From NCBI GenBank assembly GCA_026545765.1, contig CM048840.1, forward strand, positions 49,154,580 to 49,218,579: a stretch of 64,000 bases of DNA, given 5' to 3'. Below are positions 22,808 through 34,850 of the stretch, piece by piece. The position numbers and the translations under genes were made by a program. The notes under the pieces were generated by a model. That model was not told the origin of the DNA and did not search any database. It worked only from the letters and a program-made list of their open reading frames with translations. Source of the DNA: Plantago major (lineage: Eukaryota > Streptophyta > Magnoliopsida > Lamiales > Plantaginaceae). Every line of letters begins with the position of its first letter. Positions within the stretch are counted from its first letter, which is position 1.

Positions 22808-25175
22808 TCAGTCCTTAGGCAACTCCATTAATCCAAGATTATGTCTTAAGGTCAAGAACCGACTTTCTTGTAAGGGCTTAGTGAAGATATCTGCAAGTTG
22901 GTCTTCTGTGCCAATCTTGAGTATCTCTATATTGCCTTTCTCAACATGGTCTCTGATGAAGTGGTGTCTAACATCAATGTTCTTTGTTCCGGCATGGAAC
23001 TTGGGGTTCTGTGTGATTGCAATAGCACTTGTGTTATCACAGAAAATGGGAGTTTTCTCTTCATTGTGTCCATAGTCTCTGAGTTGTTGTTGAATCCACA
23101 GAATTTGTGTTGCACAACAACCAAAGACAATATATTCAGCCCTACGTGGTAGAAGTTGCAATTGAGTTTTGTTTCTTGCTAAACCATGAGATAAGTCTAG
23201 TTCCCAGAAACTGACAAGTTCCTGAGGTACTTTTCCTATCAAGCATTGATCCAGCATAATCAGCATCTGAGTAACCAGCCAAACTCAATCCACATTCTTT
23301 AGGATACCACAACCCTACATCTACTGTACCTTTCACATACTTTAATACTTTCATAGCAGTGTTGTAGTGTGATTGCATTGGATTTGTTTGAAATCTAGCA
23401 CACACTCCAACTGCATATTGAATATCGTGCTTGCGAAGGTAAAGTAGTGAACCTATCAATTTCCTATACTTGTGTTCATCAACACTCTTATCTGATTCAG
23501 TATAGGCCATCTTGGTTCCTATGCTCATAGGTATCTTAGCATTCTTTTCAGAAGGCTTAAGATTGAACTTTGTGAGCATGTCTTTTGCATACTTTGTATG
23601 ACTAATGAATATTCCATCATTGAGTTGCTTGACTTGCAATCCTAGGAAATAGTTCAATTCTCCCATCATGCTCATCTCAAATTTACTTTTCATGAGATTT
23701 GCAAAGTCATCACAAAGTTGCTTGTCCTTAGATCCGAATATGATGTCATCAACATATACTTGAACTAAGAGTAGTTTCCCATCATGATTTAAAGTAAATA
23801 AAGTTTTATCAACTTCACCTTTCTTGAAACCACTTTCCAGAAGGTATTTGGCCAAAGTGTCATACCATGCTCTTGGAGCCTGTTTCAGTCCGTAAAGAGC
23901 TTTCTGTAGCTTATAGACCATTCTACTTTCTGAGGAAAATTCAAAGCCAGGTGGTTGCTCAACATAGACTTCCTCAGCAAGTTCACCATTCAAGAATGCA
24001 CTTTTGACATCCATCTGATAAACTTTAAAATCTTTATGAGCTACAAAGGCCAGAAAGAGTCTTATTGCATCCAATCTGGCAACTGGTGCATATGACTCAT
24101 CAAAATCTAAACCTTCAGTCTGGGTGAATCCCTTGGCAACTAACCTTGCTTTGTTTCTGGTTATTTCACCAGATTCATTCATCTTGTTTCTGAAAACCCA
24201 CTTAGTTCCAATCACAGATATTCCTTCTACAAATGGAACTAGTTTCCAGACTTTGTTTCTTTCAAACTGATCCAACTCTTCTTGCATTGCTGAGATCCAG
24301 TCTTGGTCTCTTAATGCTTCTTCTATAGTTTTTGGTTCAATGTTTGAGATAAAACATCCAAAGAGAGAATTAGCATTCTCAGCTATTGCTCTCCTAGTCC
24401 TAACACCTTGATTGATTGGTCCAATCACATCTTTTGCAGGATGATCCTTGATCCATCTCATCATGGGTTTAGGGCTAGTAGGGTCAACATCTATGTGATT
24501 TGAATGTGAATCACTATGATTATGACTTGATACTTCTTCAGTATCTGTGACATGTTGCACCTCAGAAGAGCGGTGAATGTCTGACACTTGCTCAGTGTGA
24601 GAGATTTCTGGGACATGCCTATCAGAGAGGTCATTTCCAGAGTTAGCTCTCTGATGAACATCTTCAGTTTCCATTTCTGGAATTCTCATAGGAAATTCTT
24701 CATCATGTCTGAGAATCATCTGGTTGTTACTAGGCATTTCATGCTTTTCTTCGTCAGAGTCATACTCTCTTTCCACAATGATGTTTTTCCTTTCTGAGGG
24801 TTCTTCTTCAGAATTCTTTATCATTAGTTCCTTGAACCTTTCTGAGAGTTCATCAGCAAGGGGTGTTTTCTTGCATCCTTCATAGAATACAACATGAACT
24901 GATTCTTCAATCTTCTTTGTGCTTTTGCTGTAAACTCTGTATGCTTTGCTATTCATAGAATAACCAAGAAACACACCTTCATCTGCCTTTGGTTGAAATG
25001 TTCTTAGATACTCTTTTCCATTGTTAAGGACAAAACATCTACAACCAAACACTTTCAGATGTTTGATATTAGGGGGTCTACCAACCAAGAGTTCATATTT
25101 GTCATGGTGTTTGTTTATCAAACATCTGTTCTGAGTGTAGCATGTTGTGTTTACCTTCAACCCAATAAACTTCAC
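22808..25175 (-). pseudogene. Integrase C-terminus, reverse transcriptase and RNase H of element B
   Basis: A 677-codon open frame (25175-23142) covers the integrase C-terminal part ([20 protein letters not shown]), a variable linker, and a complete RVT_2 reverse transcriptase with [27 protein letters not shown] and catalytic YVDDIIFGS, then the start of RNase H ([10 protein letters not shown]). A small insertion at about 23142 shifts the frame inside the RNase H motif TTEAEY; the rest (FCDNTSAI, ADIFTKPLQ) continues to 22808. RT itself looks undamaged, unlike that of element A. The spacer 22111-22807 before the extra gene is non-coding. Confidence 0.9.
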
Positions 25176-25610
25176 TTATCTCAGTGTCAGCTCGCATTGT
25201 CCTTGCTGCTTCTTTAAGTGTTCTATTTTTCCTTTCTGCAACACCATTTTGTTTTGGTGTGTTCTCACAGAGGAAAGTTGGTGTTGTATACCTTTGCTGG
25301 TACAAAACTCCTTTATGTACTGGTTGACAAACTCAGTACCATGGTCTGTTCTGATTGCAGATACTTTGTCATTTTTCATGACTTCAAGCTTATTCAGCAA
25401 GTTTGGTATCTCCACCCTAGCATCAGATTTGTGCTTTAGAAAGACAACCCAAGTGAATCTTGAGAAGTCATCTACAACAACAAGACCATACTTCTTTCCT
25501 GCATAACTAGTTACAGATGATTAAAAAAGATCCATGTGTAATAGTTGCAGTGGTCTAACACTAGAGTGTCTGATTTTGGACATGAAAGAGATCTTAGATT
25601 GTTTCCCCAT
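25102..25610 (-). pseudogene. Integrase core of element B
   Basis: HMDLF, VVVDDFSRFTWVVFLKHK and RTDHGTEFVNQ are present with the first two acidic residues of the D,D-35-E triad. A TAA follows DLF (GAA to TAA compared with element A), and a one-base deletion after SSVRT moves the third motif (NGVAERKNRTLKE) into another frame. Integrase is therefore inactive. Confidence 0.85.
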
Positions 25611-26150
25611 TTAACAGGCAGAACAGATACCATCCTTTCTGAAAGATGTTTTGGGAAGACCAACCACTAACTCTTTCTTGGCAAGTTTGTTCAGAGTTTT
25701 GAAATTCAAGTGACTCATTCTTTTGTGCCATAACCAGTGCTCTCTTACTGATTGACTCACCATGAGACATTCTTCAGTTGTGGCAGATGCCCAATCGGCA
25801 ACATAAAGACTTCCTTTCCGCCTAGCAACCAAGACTGTCTGCTTTGACTCATTGTCAATAAGTTTGCAATACTTTGCTTTGAATTTCACAGTAAATCCCT
25901 TGTCTGCAAACTGGCTCATGCTAAATAGATTATATTTCAAACCCTTGACATGTAATACGTCAGTGATTGTTAATGATCCTAATTTGACGTTGCCAAATCC
26001 CAAAGAGGGATTTAATTCTCCAAAGAAATCGATGTCTGGTCCATTGTTGCAAGCTTTGTAGTTGACCAGATTTGCTTTGTCTCCTGTCTTGTGCTTTCCG
26101 CATCCACTATCAAATAGCCATTGAGCTTTAGTCCAAGAGGCGTTCTGCAC
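25611..26150 (-). pseudogene. Protease and GAG-pre-integrase of element B
   Basis: An 179-codon frame begins near the protease motif WLFDSGCGKHKTGD and runs through LKYNLFSMSQFADKGF to the pre-integrase zinc region WLWHKRMSHLNF and CSAC. It ends at TAA where element A has CAA (CSACQ), a C-to-T change. Protease D-S-G is intact, but the T-G-D context has Lys in place of the usual Met. Confidence 0.85.
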
Positions 26151-26167
26151 AAAACAGGAAACAAGAG

Positions 26168-28653
26168 TTAGGTTCTTGCTTCAGAGATAGAACCATTTAG
26201 ACTAAACATTCTTCCAGTAGGAATCCACATTTTAGTGAATTTCTTGGGAGTTTGTTTTTGTCTAACTTGATCAGAAGGAGATGCAATAAAATCGCATTTT
26301 GATCTCAATTTTCCTTCTTGGGTGTTTCTAGGTGTTCCTTTTGGTGCTTTCGGACCACAGGTTTCGGGGTTGCTTTTCAAAGAACTTAGCCTTTCCGCCG
26401 TGTTCCTTCTAGCTCGCATTCAGTTTTTAGTGGCTTGAGATTTCTTCCACTTCGCTATTGCTACGTGCAATATCACCTTGCGCCATTGTTCTTGTCCTTC
26501 CTTATATTGTTGCGCGTAAGAACTTTTCCAATAGCACGATAGCCAATGCCATTTCGAACAGCTTTGGCTTTCTGAATGCGCTCTTCAGAAGCCTTACTAG
26601 TTTCTGCACCATCTTTATTTTCATAAAATGGTACAATTGAGAATTTGCCTATTCCAGCAATTCTTCCCTTCCTAGTAATATAGCAATGTGGATGGTTGCA
26701 TGTCTGAGGGTTGTGTTTCTTTTCAGAAACCTTATCCACATGTTTCTTGTGAACTTGTTGTTCTTTCAAAGGCTGAGTTGCTACTCCTTTTCCTTTGTCA
26801 ACTACCCTAGCTTTCTGACCAATGCTATAGGTGGTTGAAGAACCATTCTGTTGACTTTTTACAAAGGTCAACCGTTCATCACTCTTCTTCAGAGGAGATG
26901 AATTACTCGATTGTTCATCAAGTCCAAGTCCACCTTTCTCAGAGGGATATCTCAGATAGGATTGAGCCTCAGTGAGAGTGTCACTAGCTTTTGCATAAGA
27001 TTGGAAGGATAGCTCTTTCTTTCTGAGTTCTTCATTCTCAAAAAGCAGCTTCATCATTTTCTTATTAAGTTCATCCAAGGCTAGTTTGTGAGAATTTTCA
27101 TTCTCAGATATCTGAGCTTCGAAAGGCTATTTCAAACGTTCTTGTTCTCAGATACCTTGGTTAGCTTAGAAACCTCTTTTTCAAGAATTTCTTTGCTTTC
27201 CTCTAGAATTCTGGTTTTGGATTGTGCTTCCAGAAATTCTTTCTCATAACGATCCAATTCACTATTGACCAACTCCAGATCCTCAATTCCATCATCACTC
27301 TCATAGTACAGAAATTGTGAATTGTTAGTTACCTCATCAGCCATAAGACACATTTCAATGTTGGAGATGTCTGGACCAGCAATCTCAGCAACTCCACACA
27401 TTTCATTCTTCTTAAGACCGAAGTCGATTACATCGGTGATTCCACACAATTACGGTGATGGTAGGTTTGAGTCATCCGAATCTCCATCTTCTAATCATCT
27501 CAATGTCTAGAGCATCAAGTTGAATTTGAATCTTCTTCCTTTCTTCATCAAGAAGCCCTTTGATTTCTTTTGAAATTTCTTACATCCTTCTTGTCACCTG
27601 TCTTGAGCTTGTTTAAAGGTGACAATCTCTTGAAGTGACCAGGCTTTTGACAATAGAAGCAGATATCATTTCCTATTTCTGCAGCTAAAGTACTAACACC
27701 TTTCTGAATGGGGGTGTTCAGAGAGTTGTTCATTTGTATGTTTTTGTACTGATGATAGTTTGGGCCAAGATGCTTTTTCAGCTTTTCTTTAGCTTTTCTT
27801 CTCTCAATCTCTTGACTCACAAATTTCTTCATGTGTCTTACTGCAAGAGCATTTTCTTCAGATGCTTCTTTGGTATCCTTCTTTTCAGAAGTACCTTGAG
27901 AAACTAGAGCAACACTTTGTAGCTTTTCAGCTGTTTGTTCTCTCTGAGTTGTCTCATAGTCTCTGATGTGAGAAGAGCTCTACTGGAGTAATATTTGGCA
28001 TCCCTTGATTGAAATAAAAGAACTTAGTGTGTTCCCAGTTGTGATTGAGACTTCTGACAATAGTCTTAATCTTTTCTGACTAGGAGTATCTATTGCTTTC
28101 ACCAAGTGCATCCATATCACTCATAAGAGTAGTAAATCTGAAATCAAGTTCTTCCAGAGTTTCAGTGGGACCTTGTTTGAAGTTTTGGAACTTCAATTTA
28201 AGAACTTCGAACTTGTTTTCTTTGGTTTTCTCAGTTCCGGCACAGATTTCTTCAATCAATTGCCAGGCAACTTTCGCCGTTTTAGCACCCCACAATTTAC
28301 ACTGTATGTGCTCAGGTGTCGATCTGATGATTATATTACGAGCTTGACCATCCAATCTGTGTCTCTTGGCATCTTCAGATGTCCAGAGCTCTTAGCTTGT
28401 CTTCATACATAATGCTTCCACGAGCAACATGACCACTATCACTAGCAGCCATATCCTCGCTTCCATCTTCCTTGTCTGAGGCTTTTCTTCCATCAGACAC
28501 CTCAGTAACTTGTTTGAGTTGTCTGATTTTGATAGGCCCTTCATTGATGATATAGATCATCTCATCACTAATGGCCTTCAGATGGAGCATCATGTTGTTC
28601 TTCCATTTCTCGTAGTTTTCTGGTTTCAGAATGGGCGCATCACTCAAAGACAT
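26168..28653 (-). pseudogene. gag of copia element B, broken
   Basis: Starts MSLSDAPILKPENYEKWK at 28653, preceded by an acceptor-like GTGTGCAG. A UBN2-type gag region follows (WQLIEEICAGTEKTKEN at about 28270). The zinc knuckle reads CFYCQKPGHFKR and then loses its last Cys through a frameshift near 27620. The long coiled-coil C-terminal part covers 27449-26400. Frames break near 28380, 28080, 27830, 27120 and 26470. Same architecture as gag of element A, where different lesions occur. Confidence 0.85.
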
Positions 28654-28756
28654 ACCTGCACACTTAACACACAAATTATATAGTCCTCAGAGAGGGACAA
28701 AGTTTCTTCACCTATCTGGGGATCTAGGTTCAGTGCAGAAGGCTTGTGAACCTCCT

Positions 28757-28768
28757 GCTCTGATACCA
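28757..28768 (-). promoter_or_regulatory. Primer binding site of element B (initiator-Met tRNA)
   Basis: Reads TGGTATCAGAGC on the minus strand, 2 bp inside the 5' LTR that ends at 28771. Confidence 0.95.
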
Positions 28769-28770
28769 CT

Positions 28771-30207
28771 TGTTGGTCCAGATAACGGCAAAGTAAAAGA
28801 CTAGCCGGGGGGGGGGGGGTGAATAGTCTTTTAAAACTTTTGTCGATAAACACAGTTTCTCAGAAACCTGGGGGTTTCTGATACTTCAATTCAGAGCGCG
28901 GAAGACTTTAAGATAGGTAAGTGCAGAAACAATAAGTATGTGTGTGAGTGCTTTGCTGAAATGTAAATACAGAAAGGTAAATGACACAGCAAGTATAGTG
29001 GTATCTGGAGGTGGCGTAATCAGGGAATAACTCCAAGGTTATAACATTTGGTTGGGAACCATTTCTTTAGGAATCTTAGAATAGGATTATTGTAAGGTGA
29101 ACTCAATAAAAAATTAAGTTCACCTTACAATAATCCTATTCTAAGATTCCTAAACAAATGGTTCCCAACCAAATGTTAGCTAAGTGCTTCCTCTACTCGA
29201 TAACCTTGAGTTATTCCCGATTTCCCAAATCAAGTACTTCCTCTACACGCCTTGATGGTGTTGGTTATAAGGTTTTGTCAGAAAGGCTTCTCGTATAACT
29301 TTTCAGTTATGTTTACAGAGAGCCAAACAGAACGAGACTACTTAATACACTTGTTCAGTGGATGGCGATGCATTCTTATCGACCAAGTAATTGATGTCCG
29401 TTCTGGAGAATGAGCTTCAGAAAGGGTATCTGATAGTTCAACTCTTTCACGAATAACAATCTCTTGTTAAGGTTCAGGACAACTTAGAACTACTAGTGAT
29501 TCTTCAAGCAACAGAAAGCTTTCAGAAAGGGTAGTAGAGTGCTTGAGAGAATACTTTGCTTGATGGTAATTTTGCAAGATAGAGCGTTCTAAGGTATGTA
29601 CTTCAAGCATCTAAGTGTGTGATATATATAGATAAATTTGAGAGGCGTTTGAATTGTATCCGTTGTGCTCTCTATCAAATTATATCCGTTTATATCTTGA
29701 ACTATGTACTCAGAAGTCACTATCTCTTGTTTCAGAGAGGACTTGCTTTTTGCAGCATTTCTGCCGATGCATTTAATGCATAGTACTGTTCATTGTCCTT
29801 TAGTCTCAACGGATACATGAGCCTTTCTGATGGCTTGCATGCTCCATACTCATGATGTCATATGTCCAGAATCATATTTTGAAAGTAAGTTAATATACTT
29901 AAGAAAGGATTAAGGACATAGTCTCTCTGAGTTAGACTAAACCTTTGTGTCTTCATAAACCTTGTGCAATCTTCAGTCTTTTAATCTTCAGAAAAGCTCC
30001 ATTGCTAGGATTGATCTTCATGGTCTTCTTGAAATAAAAATTAAACTCAGAGACCTATAATCCTATAATACAAGATTTACTAGACTAATCATACTCAGTG
30101 ATTTCCTCTTTTACAATGTTCAAGTGAACCAAGAGTACTTAATCACCTTTCTGGCTAAGATAAGACCATGCGATGAGTGATCAAAATACTAACAGATATT
30201 CCTAACA
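28771..30207 (-). repeat. 5' LTR of copia element B, with internal inverted duplication
   Basis: 1437 bp, same ends as 15278-16705. The segment 29030-29180 differs sharply from the other LTR: it holds a hairpin with 62-bp arms. Outside it the two LTRs differ at only a handful of sites. Confidence 0.95.
29042..29178. repeat. Inverted repeat (62-bp arms) inside the 5' LTR of element B
   Basis: Left arm 29042-29103 and right arm about 29117-29178 are reverse complements with one mismatch (TTTCTTTAGG against TTTGTTTAGG), separated by about 13 AT-rich bases. The right arm matches the normal LTR sequence; the left arm is its inverted copy and has replaced the sequence found in the 3' LTR. Confidence 0.9.
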
Positions 30208-32852
30208 GTGACTGATCACCACACAAGGAGAGCACGAGCCCTTGACTTGGAAAACTACGTCCATGCAATGTTCCCCACTGAACAATATTCTTTCGGAACA
30301 TTGATGGATAAGGAGTTTGTCAAGGAAGTGGCCAGAAAGCTGATCCAAGTTTTCAATCAAGCTGATGGTCAGACCAGATTGCAGATGGCATTCAAGCCTA
30401 CTTTGCCCCAGACTCTACAGTATATACCCTCTGAACAAGAGGAAGTTAATAGGCAAATGGTCACTATTCCAGAAGTGATCAACCTGGTCTCTGAAGATGA
30501 GGAAGAAAAGGAAACTGATGAAAACAATTATGAAGATCCTCCTTCTGACCATCACAAGGATGAAGATAAGAAGGATGATGATGATGCCCCTGCACCAGGG
30601 ACGGGAGGGATTCCACAAGGAAACATTGCCTTAGTTGCTGAAAAGCACACTGAGAGGACATCACAGCAATCCCCTCCCCCATCTCCTCAGAAATCTAATA
30701 ATCCAACTCCCCAACACAAAGATACTACTGAACAAGTAGTTGAGCACTCTGAGGGAACAACTCAGAAAATATCAGATGCACAAGCCAGAGTTGCTCAACT
30801 CAAACAATTGTTGGAGGAAGAACAACAACTACATCTTCAACTGGAAGAAAAGATAGCTGAATCCAGAGTCAAGCTAGATAAACTTGAAGAACAAACACGG
30901 AAGGAAACGCAAGCTTACTCTGAGATTAAAGAGCTCCAGGAAGCTGTTGACTATATTACTAAGGAGCTAGATGCTGAACAAGCATCTGAAGCAAAGCATG
31001 ATGCTAACGCTGCATCTTCACCAAAGAAACCATCCTCCAAAGGCAAGAAACCCATATCTTAGATGGTTGCCGCATTCAGAAACCTTGATGAAGAAGTACA
31101 AGAGGATGAAGATCACTGAGCTGATGACTCAGATGATGAAGAAGACAAGGCATTGGCAGAACACCGCAATGAACATTTAGCAGTTTCTCATTTGAAAAGG
31201 AAGTTGATTGCTCCTGAAATATTCAGCAAGCTGCCAAATGTCAACTACAATGAATACTTGAACAGATATCAAGTACTGGCTAAATTGAAAAAGGAGTTGT
31301 CTTCTCAAGATAAAGCAGCCATTGCATCAGTCCCTGCAGAAATGAAGCCATTCATTGAGCTCATCACTCAGAGAACAACCAGTCTGGTCGTTGCTCAAAA
31401 AGAGATCTAGGCATGGTTAGGCATGATGACCAAAACTTGGCTGCAAAAGCCTTTGAAGAGGCTAGCTATGCTGCTGGAAAAGCAGATGCTATTCAAGGCC
31501 CACTGGCAGAGCTTACTGATAAGGATACTGGTCTTATCAAACAAAATCAGGAGCTCAAGGCCACTCTGGAACAGTTGGTTGCTGCTTACAACTATCTGCA
31601 AGGCAACTTTAACTCCCTTTCAGAATCATTTGTGATTCTTTGTCAGTCAACAATGACTAAGGGGGAAGAATATCAAGATGCTCGAAGAGGAAGAGGAAGA
31701 GGAAACAAAAGAAAATCTGAACAACCACCTCTCAGAATAAATGAGCCCTCCTCCAGCCAGACTGCTCTACAGATAGTGGCCACCACTCAACTTCCTGAAA
31801 AAGGAATGACAACAAGGGCCAGAGCACAGAAACCTTCAAGGAGTACCAAGTCTCCAAGGAGAAGACAAGTAAGAGGGATTGATGAGTCTTCTAAAGAAGA
31901 AGAAGAAGAAGAAGAAGAAGAAGAAGAAGAAGAAGAAGAAGGCCAAATCAAATCCCTGGGCAATGAAGAAGGCTGGAAAACTCTCACAAGAATTAATCTT
32001 GATGATGATGATGATGAAGAGACTGATGAAGATGAAGCTCCTCTTCATAGAAAAAGAAAAATTGATAGCCTAACTGAGCCCATAGCTGCAAAGCCTTTGG
32101 CAGCTAAAACACCCTCTGGAAATACCAAGTCTATCCAGGGTGGTTCTTCAAGCATTACCCCAAGGGAGAATTCAAGATAAAGGAGGAACAGGCTGAGAGC
32201 TGAACAAAGACAACTTCAACTACCACTCAGGCCTGAAGATGCCAAGATTGAGTATGTGAAGACCAACAGTGACTCCTCTGTCTATAGGTGCATTAATCAG
32301 AAGAATGTCTACTGGATTATGGAACTCAAGCACTTACTGGTAAATGAAAAATTTCCTGAACCAATCCATAAACAGCTCATGGCATGGAGAAAAGACAAGC
32401 CAGTCTTGATTAATACCAACCACATCAAAGCCTGGTTGGATTTTGAACTAATCAAGAGAATAAAAGCCATGAAGAAGGACCTCTAGGATGTATGTCCTTA
32501 TGGAAAGCCAGATGATGTGCACAGAATTCCCAACATCACTGGAACAGGCACAAGAGCAAGACTTGCTGTGGAACCATATGAGTCCTTCTACTTAACTGAA
32601 GATCAATACAAGGGTGACATCAGATATCTGAAGATCATTTATGAATACTTCAAGCTATCAGATATCAGAATCGAGCATGCCTGGAAGTGGGGAAAGTATC
32701 TGTGGGTCAAGCACTTTGCCAAGAAAAATCCTACCAAAACCTACAAGGAAGTCTGTGGATTTGCCAGAGACACAGAGATGATTGTCAGAACTCTTCTCTA
32801 TGACTACTCTGATGATATCAAAAGGTTTGATGATAGGGAATTTGCAGATTGA
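30208..32852 (+). pseudogene. Extra (post-pol) gene of element A, 3' part
   Basis: Continuation of the gene after the element B insertion (GTGAC repeated at 30208-30212). It encodes a conserved block (ALDLENYVHAMFPTEQYSF), an acidic stretch (NLVSEDEEEKE and Asp runs), a coiled coil (about 30770-31000), a Glu run from a GAA repeat (31890-31942), and a C-terminal domain (about 32256-32852) with YRCINQKN, LLVNEKFPEP and EHAWKWGKYLWVKHF, shared with element B. The frame breaks at 31060, 31410 and 32180, and TAG at 32484-32486 interrupts the C-terminal domain. The sequence from 32853 to the polypurine tract near 33223 is non-coding. Confidence 0.7.
31890..31942 (+). repeat. (GAA)n microsatellite coding a Glu run
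   Basis: Uninterrupted GAA/AGA repeat inside the acidic part of the extra gene of element A; it adds about 15 Glu residues in frame. Confidence 0.9.
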
Positions 32853-33232
32853 TCCATGGAACTGCTTTTGAAGACTTGAAGTGTTGAAGACTAGTTTATT
32901 AGGATCTCTACTTGGAGCTTGGTTACTCCTGTTGTCCTAATTTACTATGTATTTTTTGTATCTTGCTGACTGAGCTAAATTGTATTATGTACTAAAGTTA
33001 TCTGTAAACTTTCTTTGTAACATATCTGATGAACTTACTCTCAGATATCTTTTTTTATAAAAGATAACTTGTCAGCAAAGATCACATCTTGTGATTTGGT
33101 TGATGTTTACTTTCTGCACTTAATTATATGAATTGAAAAATCATAAGAAATGATTAAGTGGTGGATTGTTTCCTCATCCAGATTTGTAATAGGTCAGATA
33201 GTCATCGTTGACTGATCAAAATGGGAGAAATT

Positions 33233-34845
33233 TGTTAGGAATATTTGTTTAGATTTTGATCAGCAACCTAATGACTTAGCTCAGAAAGGTGGTTAGTACT
33301 CTTGGTTCACTTGAACACTGTAAAAGGGGAAACTCACTAAGTATGATAGTCTAGCAAAATCTTGTATAGGATGTTAGGTCTCGAAATGTAATTTTTATTT
33401 TCTAAAGAAGACCAAGAAGAAGACATCCAGCAGGAAAAGTTCAACAATTTTTGAAGACTTGAAGACTGCACAAGATTGCTGAAGAGAAAGATTTTTCAGA
33501 TACCTATGACCAGATATCTTGAGGACACAATCGTTTTTAAATAAACAGTGTTACAAGAGATATCTGAGAAATAAAAGGTTTCTGAACGAGGAAAATTGCC
33601 CACAGATATCTACACTCAGATACCTTGAATAAAGATTATGTTTCCGGGAAACAATATATTCTTAACAAGTGGTATCTGGAGTTGTGATAATCTTTGGAAA
33701 AGGACGTGCAAAGCTCCAGAAAACGTGCATAGTTCCGTTGGCACTACAGGACAAAGTATAGTACAGTGCATTAAATGCGCGGACAGAAATGTCTGAACAA
33801 AAACGGTAGCTTCTGAAAAAGAAGACAAACTCACATAAGATTACTATCTTTGAGATATCAATAGTTTGAAATTGAGTTAAGCCTAACGGATACTATTCAA
33901 ACGGCACTCAAATTCATCTATAAATATCAACACTTGGACTACTTGAGAACACACAGAATACCTTAGAACACACAGAACTTACACTCTCACACAAGCTGTC
34001 CCAAGCAAACTACTTACCTTCAAGCTTTCTGTTGCGACCAAAGCTCTTGATTCTAAGTAGCACTAAAGTTCTAAGTGTCCAGATCCTTAACAAGCATTGT
34101 TATTTGTGAAAGAGGTGAACTAAGATTTCATATCTGAGTTTCATTCTCTTGAACACTTATCATAGACTTGGGTCAGTAAAGAACAAGATACCATACATTG
34201 CAAAGTGTATTAAGTATACTTGATTCATAGAGATATCTAAATAACTGAACAAGTTATTAAAGAAGCTCTCCTGACAAACTACCTTAACCAACACCTTAAT
34301 CGGCGTGGAGTAAAGAAAGTACTTAGTTTGGAAAACTAAGGAATAACTCCAAGGTTACTGAGCACAGGAAGTACTTAGTTTGGGAAACTAAGGAATAACT
34401 CAAAAAGGTTTCTGAGTACAGGAAGTACTTGGCTGTGAAAGCCGGGGTATAACTCAGGGGGAACACTTGGTTGGGAACCTAGTGTAATTAGGAATCAAGA
34501 GAAGATATTTGTAAGGTTACATCAATTATCTGTCTTAGTGGATTCTAGGTCTGAGTAAGACCGAAGTGGATTAGTTGAAGGATTACGCCACCTTCAGATA
34601 CCACTATAAAAAGACTTGTGTTATTTACTTTCTGTAGTTTATTACTTTCTTTATTTATCTTGCAAAGTATTTACACTTATCTTGCTGAGCACGTGCACTT
34701 ATCACAGAAAAGTCTTCCGCTCTCTGAAATTAAGTATCAGATATCTTCACAGATATCTGAGAAACTGTGTTTATCGACAAAAGTTTTAAAGGACTATTCA
34801 CCCCCCCCCCCCCAGTCTTTTACTTTGCCGTTATCTGGACCAACA
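33233..34845 (+). repeat. 3' LTR of copia element A
   Basis: 1613 bp, starts TGTTAGGAATATTTG and ends GACCAACA, preceded by the purine-rich GGGAGAAA (33223-33230). Very similar to the 5' LTR, so A is a fairly young insertion. The C tract near the end is 13-14 C, and one stem base of the flanking inverted repeat is changed (AAAGGACTA). Confidence 0.95.
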
Positions 34846-34850
34846 ACCAC

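Larger units (their letters stand above)
15278..30207 (-). mobile_element. Ty1/copia element B (Sirevirus-like), reverse, inserted in element A
   Basis: LTRs at 28771-30207 (5') and 15278-16705 (3'), flanked by GTGAC on both sides (15273-15277 and 30208-30212). On the minus strand the order is LTR, iMet primer site, gag, protease, integrase, RT-RNase H, extra gene, polypurine tract, LTR. Its LTRs share the start (TGTTAGGAATAT) and the C-tract end region with element A, and the proteins are clearly related, so A and B are two subfamilies of one family. B is the youngest layer of the nest. The RT frame is intact for 677 codons, but gag, integrase and RNase H are broken. Confidence 0.95.
4099..34845 (+). 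mobile_element. Ty1/copia element A (Sirevirus-like), forward, full length with nested element B
   Basis: Bounded by direct LTRs (4099-5716 and 33233-34845) that start TGTTAGGAAT and end GACCAACA, with ACCAC on both sides (4094-4098 and 34846-34850). The order is LTR, iMet primer site, gag, protease, integrase, RT-RNase H, spacer, extra gene, polypurine tract, LTR. Integrase before RT makes it Ty1/copia. The long coiled-coil gag and a gene between pol and the 3' LTR point to the Sirevirus lineage. Element B is inserted at 15278-30207; without it A is about 15.8 kb. Many stops and frameshifts make it non-autonomous. Confidence 0.95.

Noticed and set aside
12515-32852. Extra gene as a retroviral envelope
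   Set aside because: No signal peptide, transmembrane segment or cleavage motif is visible; the product is charged, acidic and coiled-coil rich.
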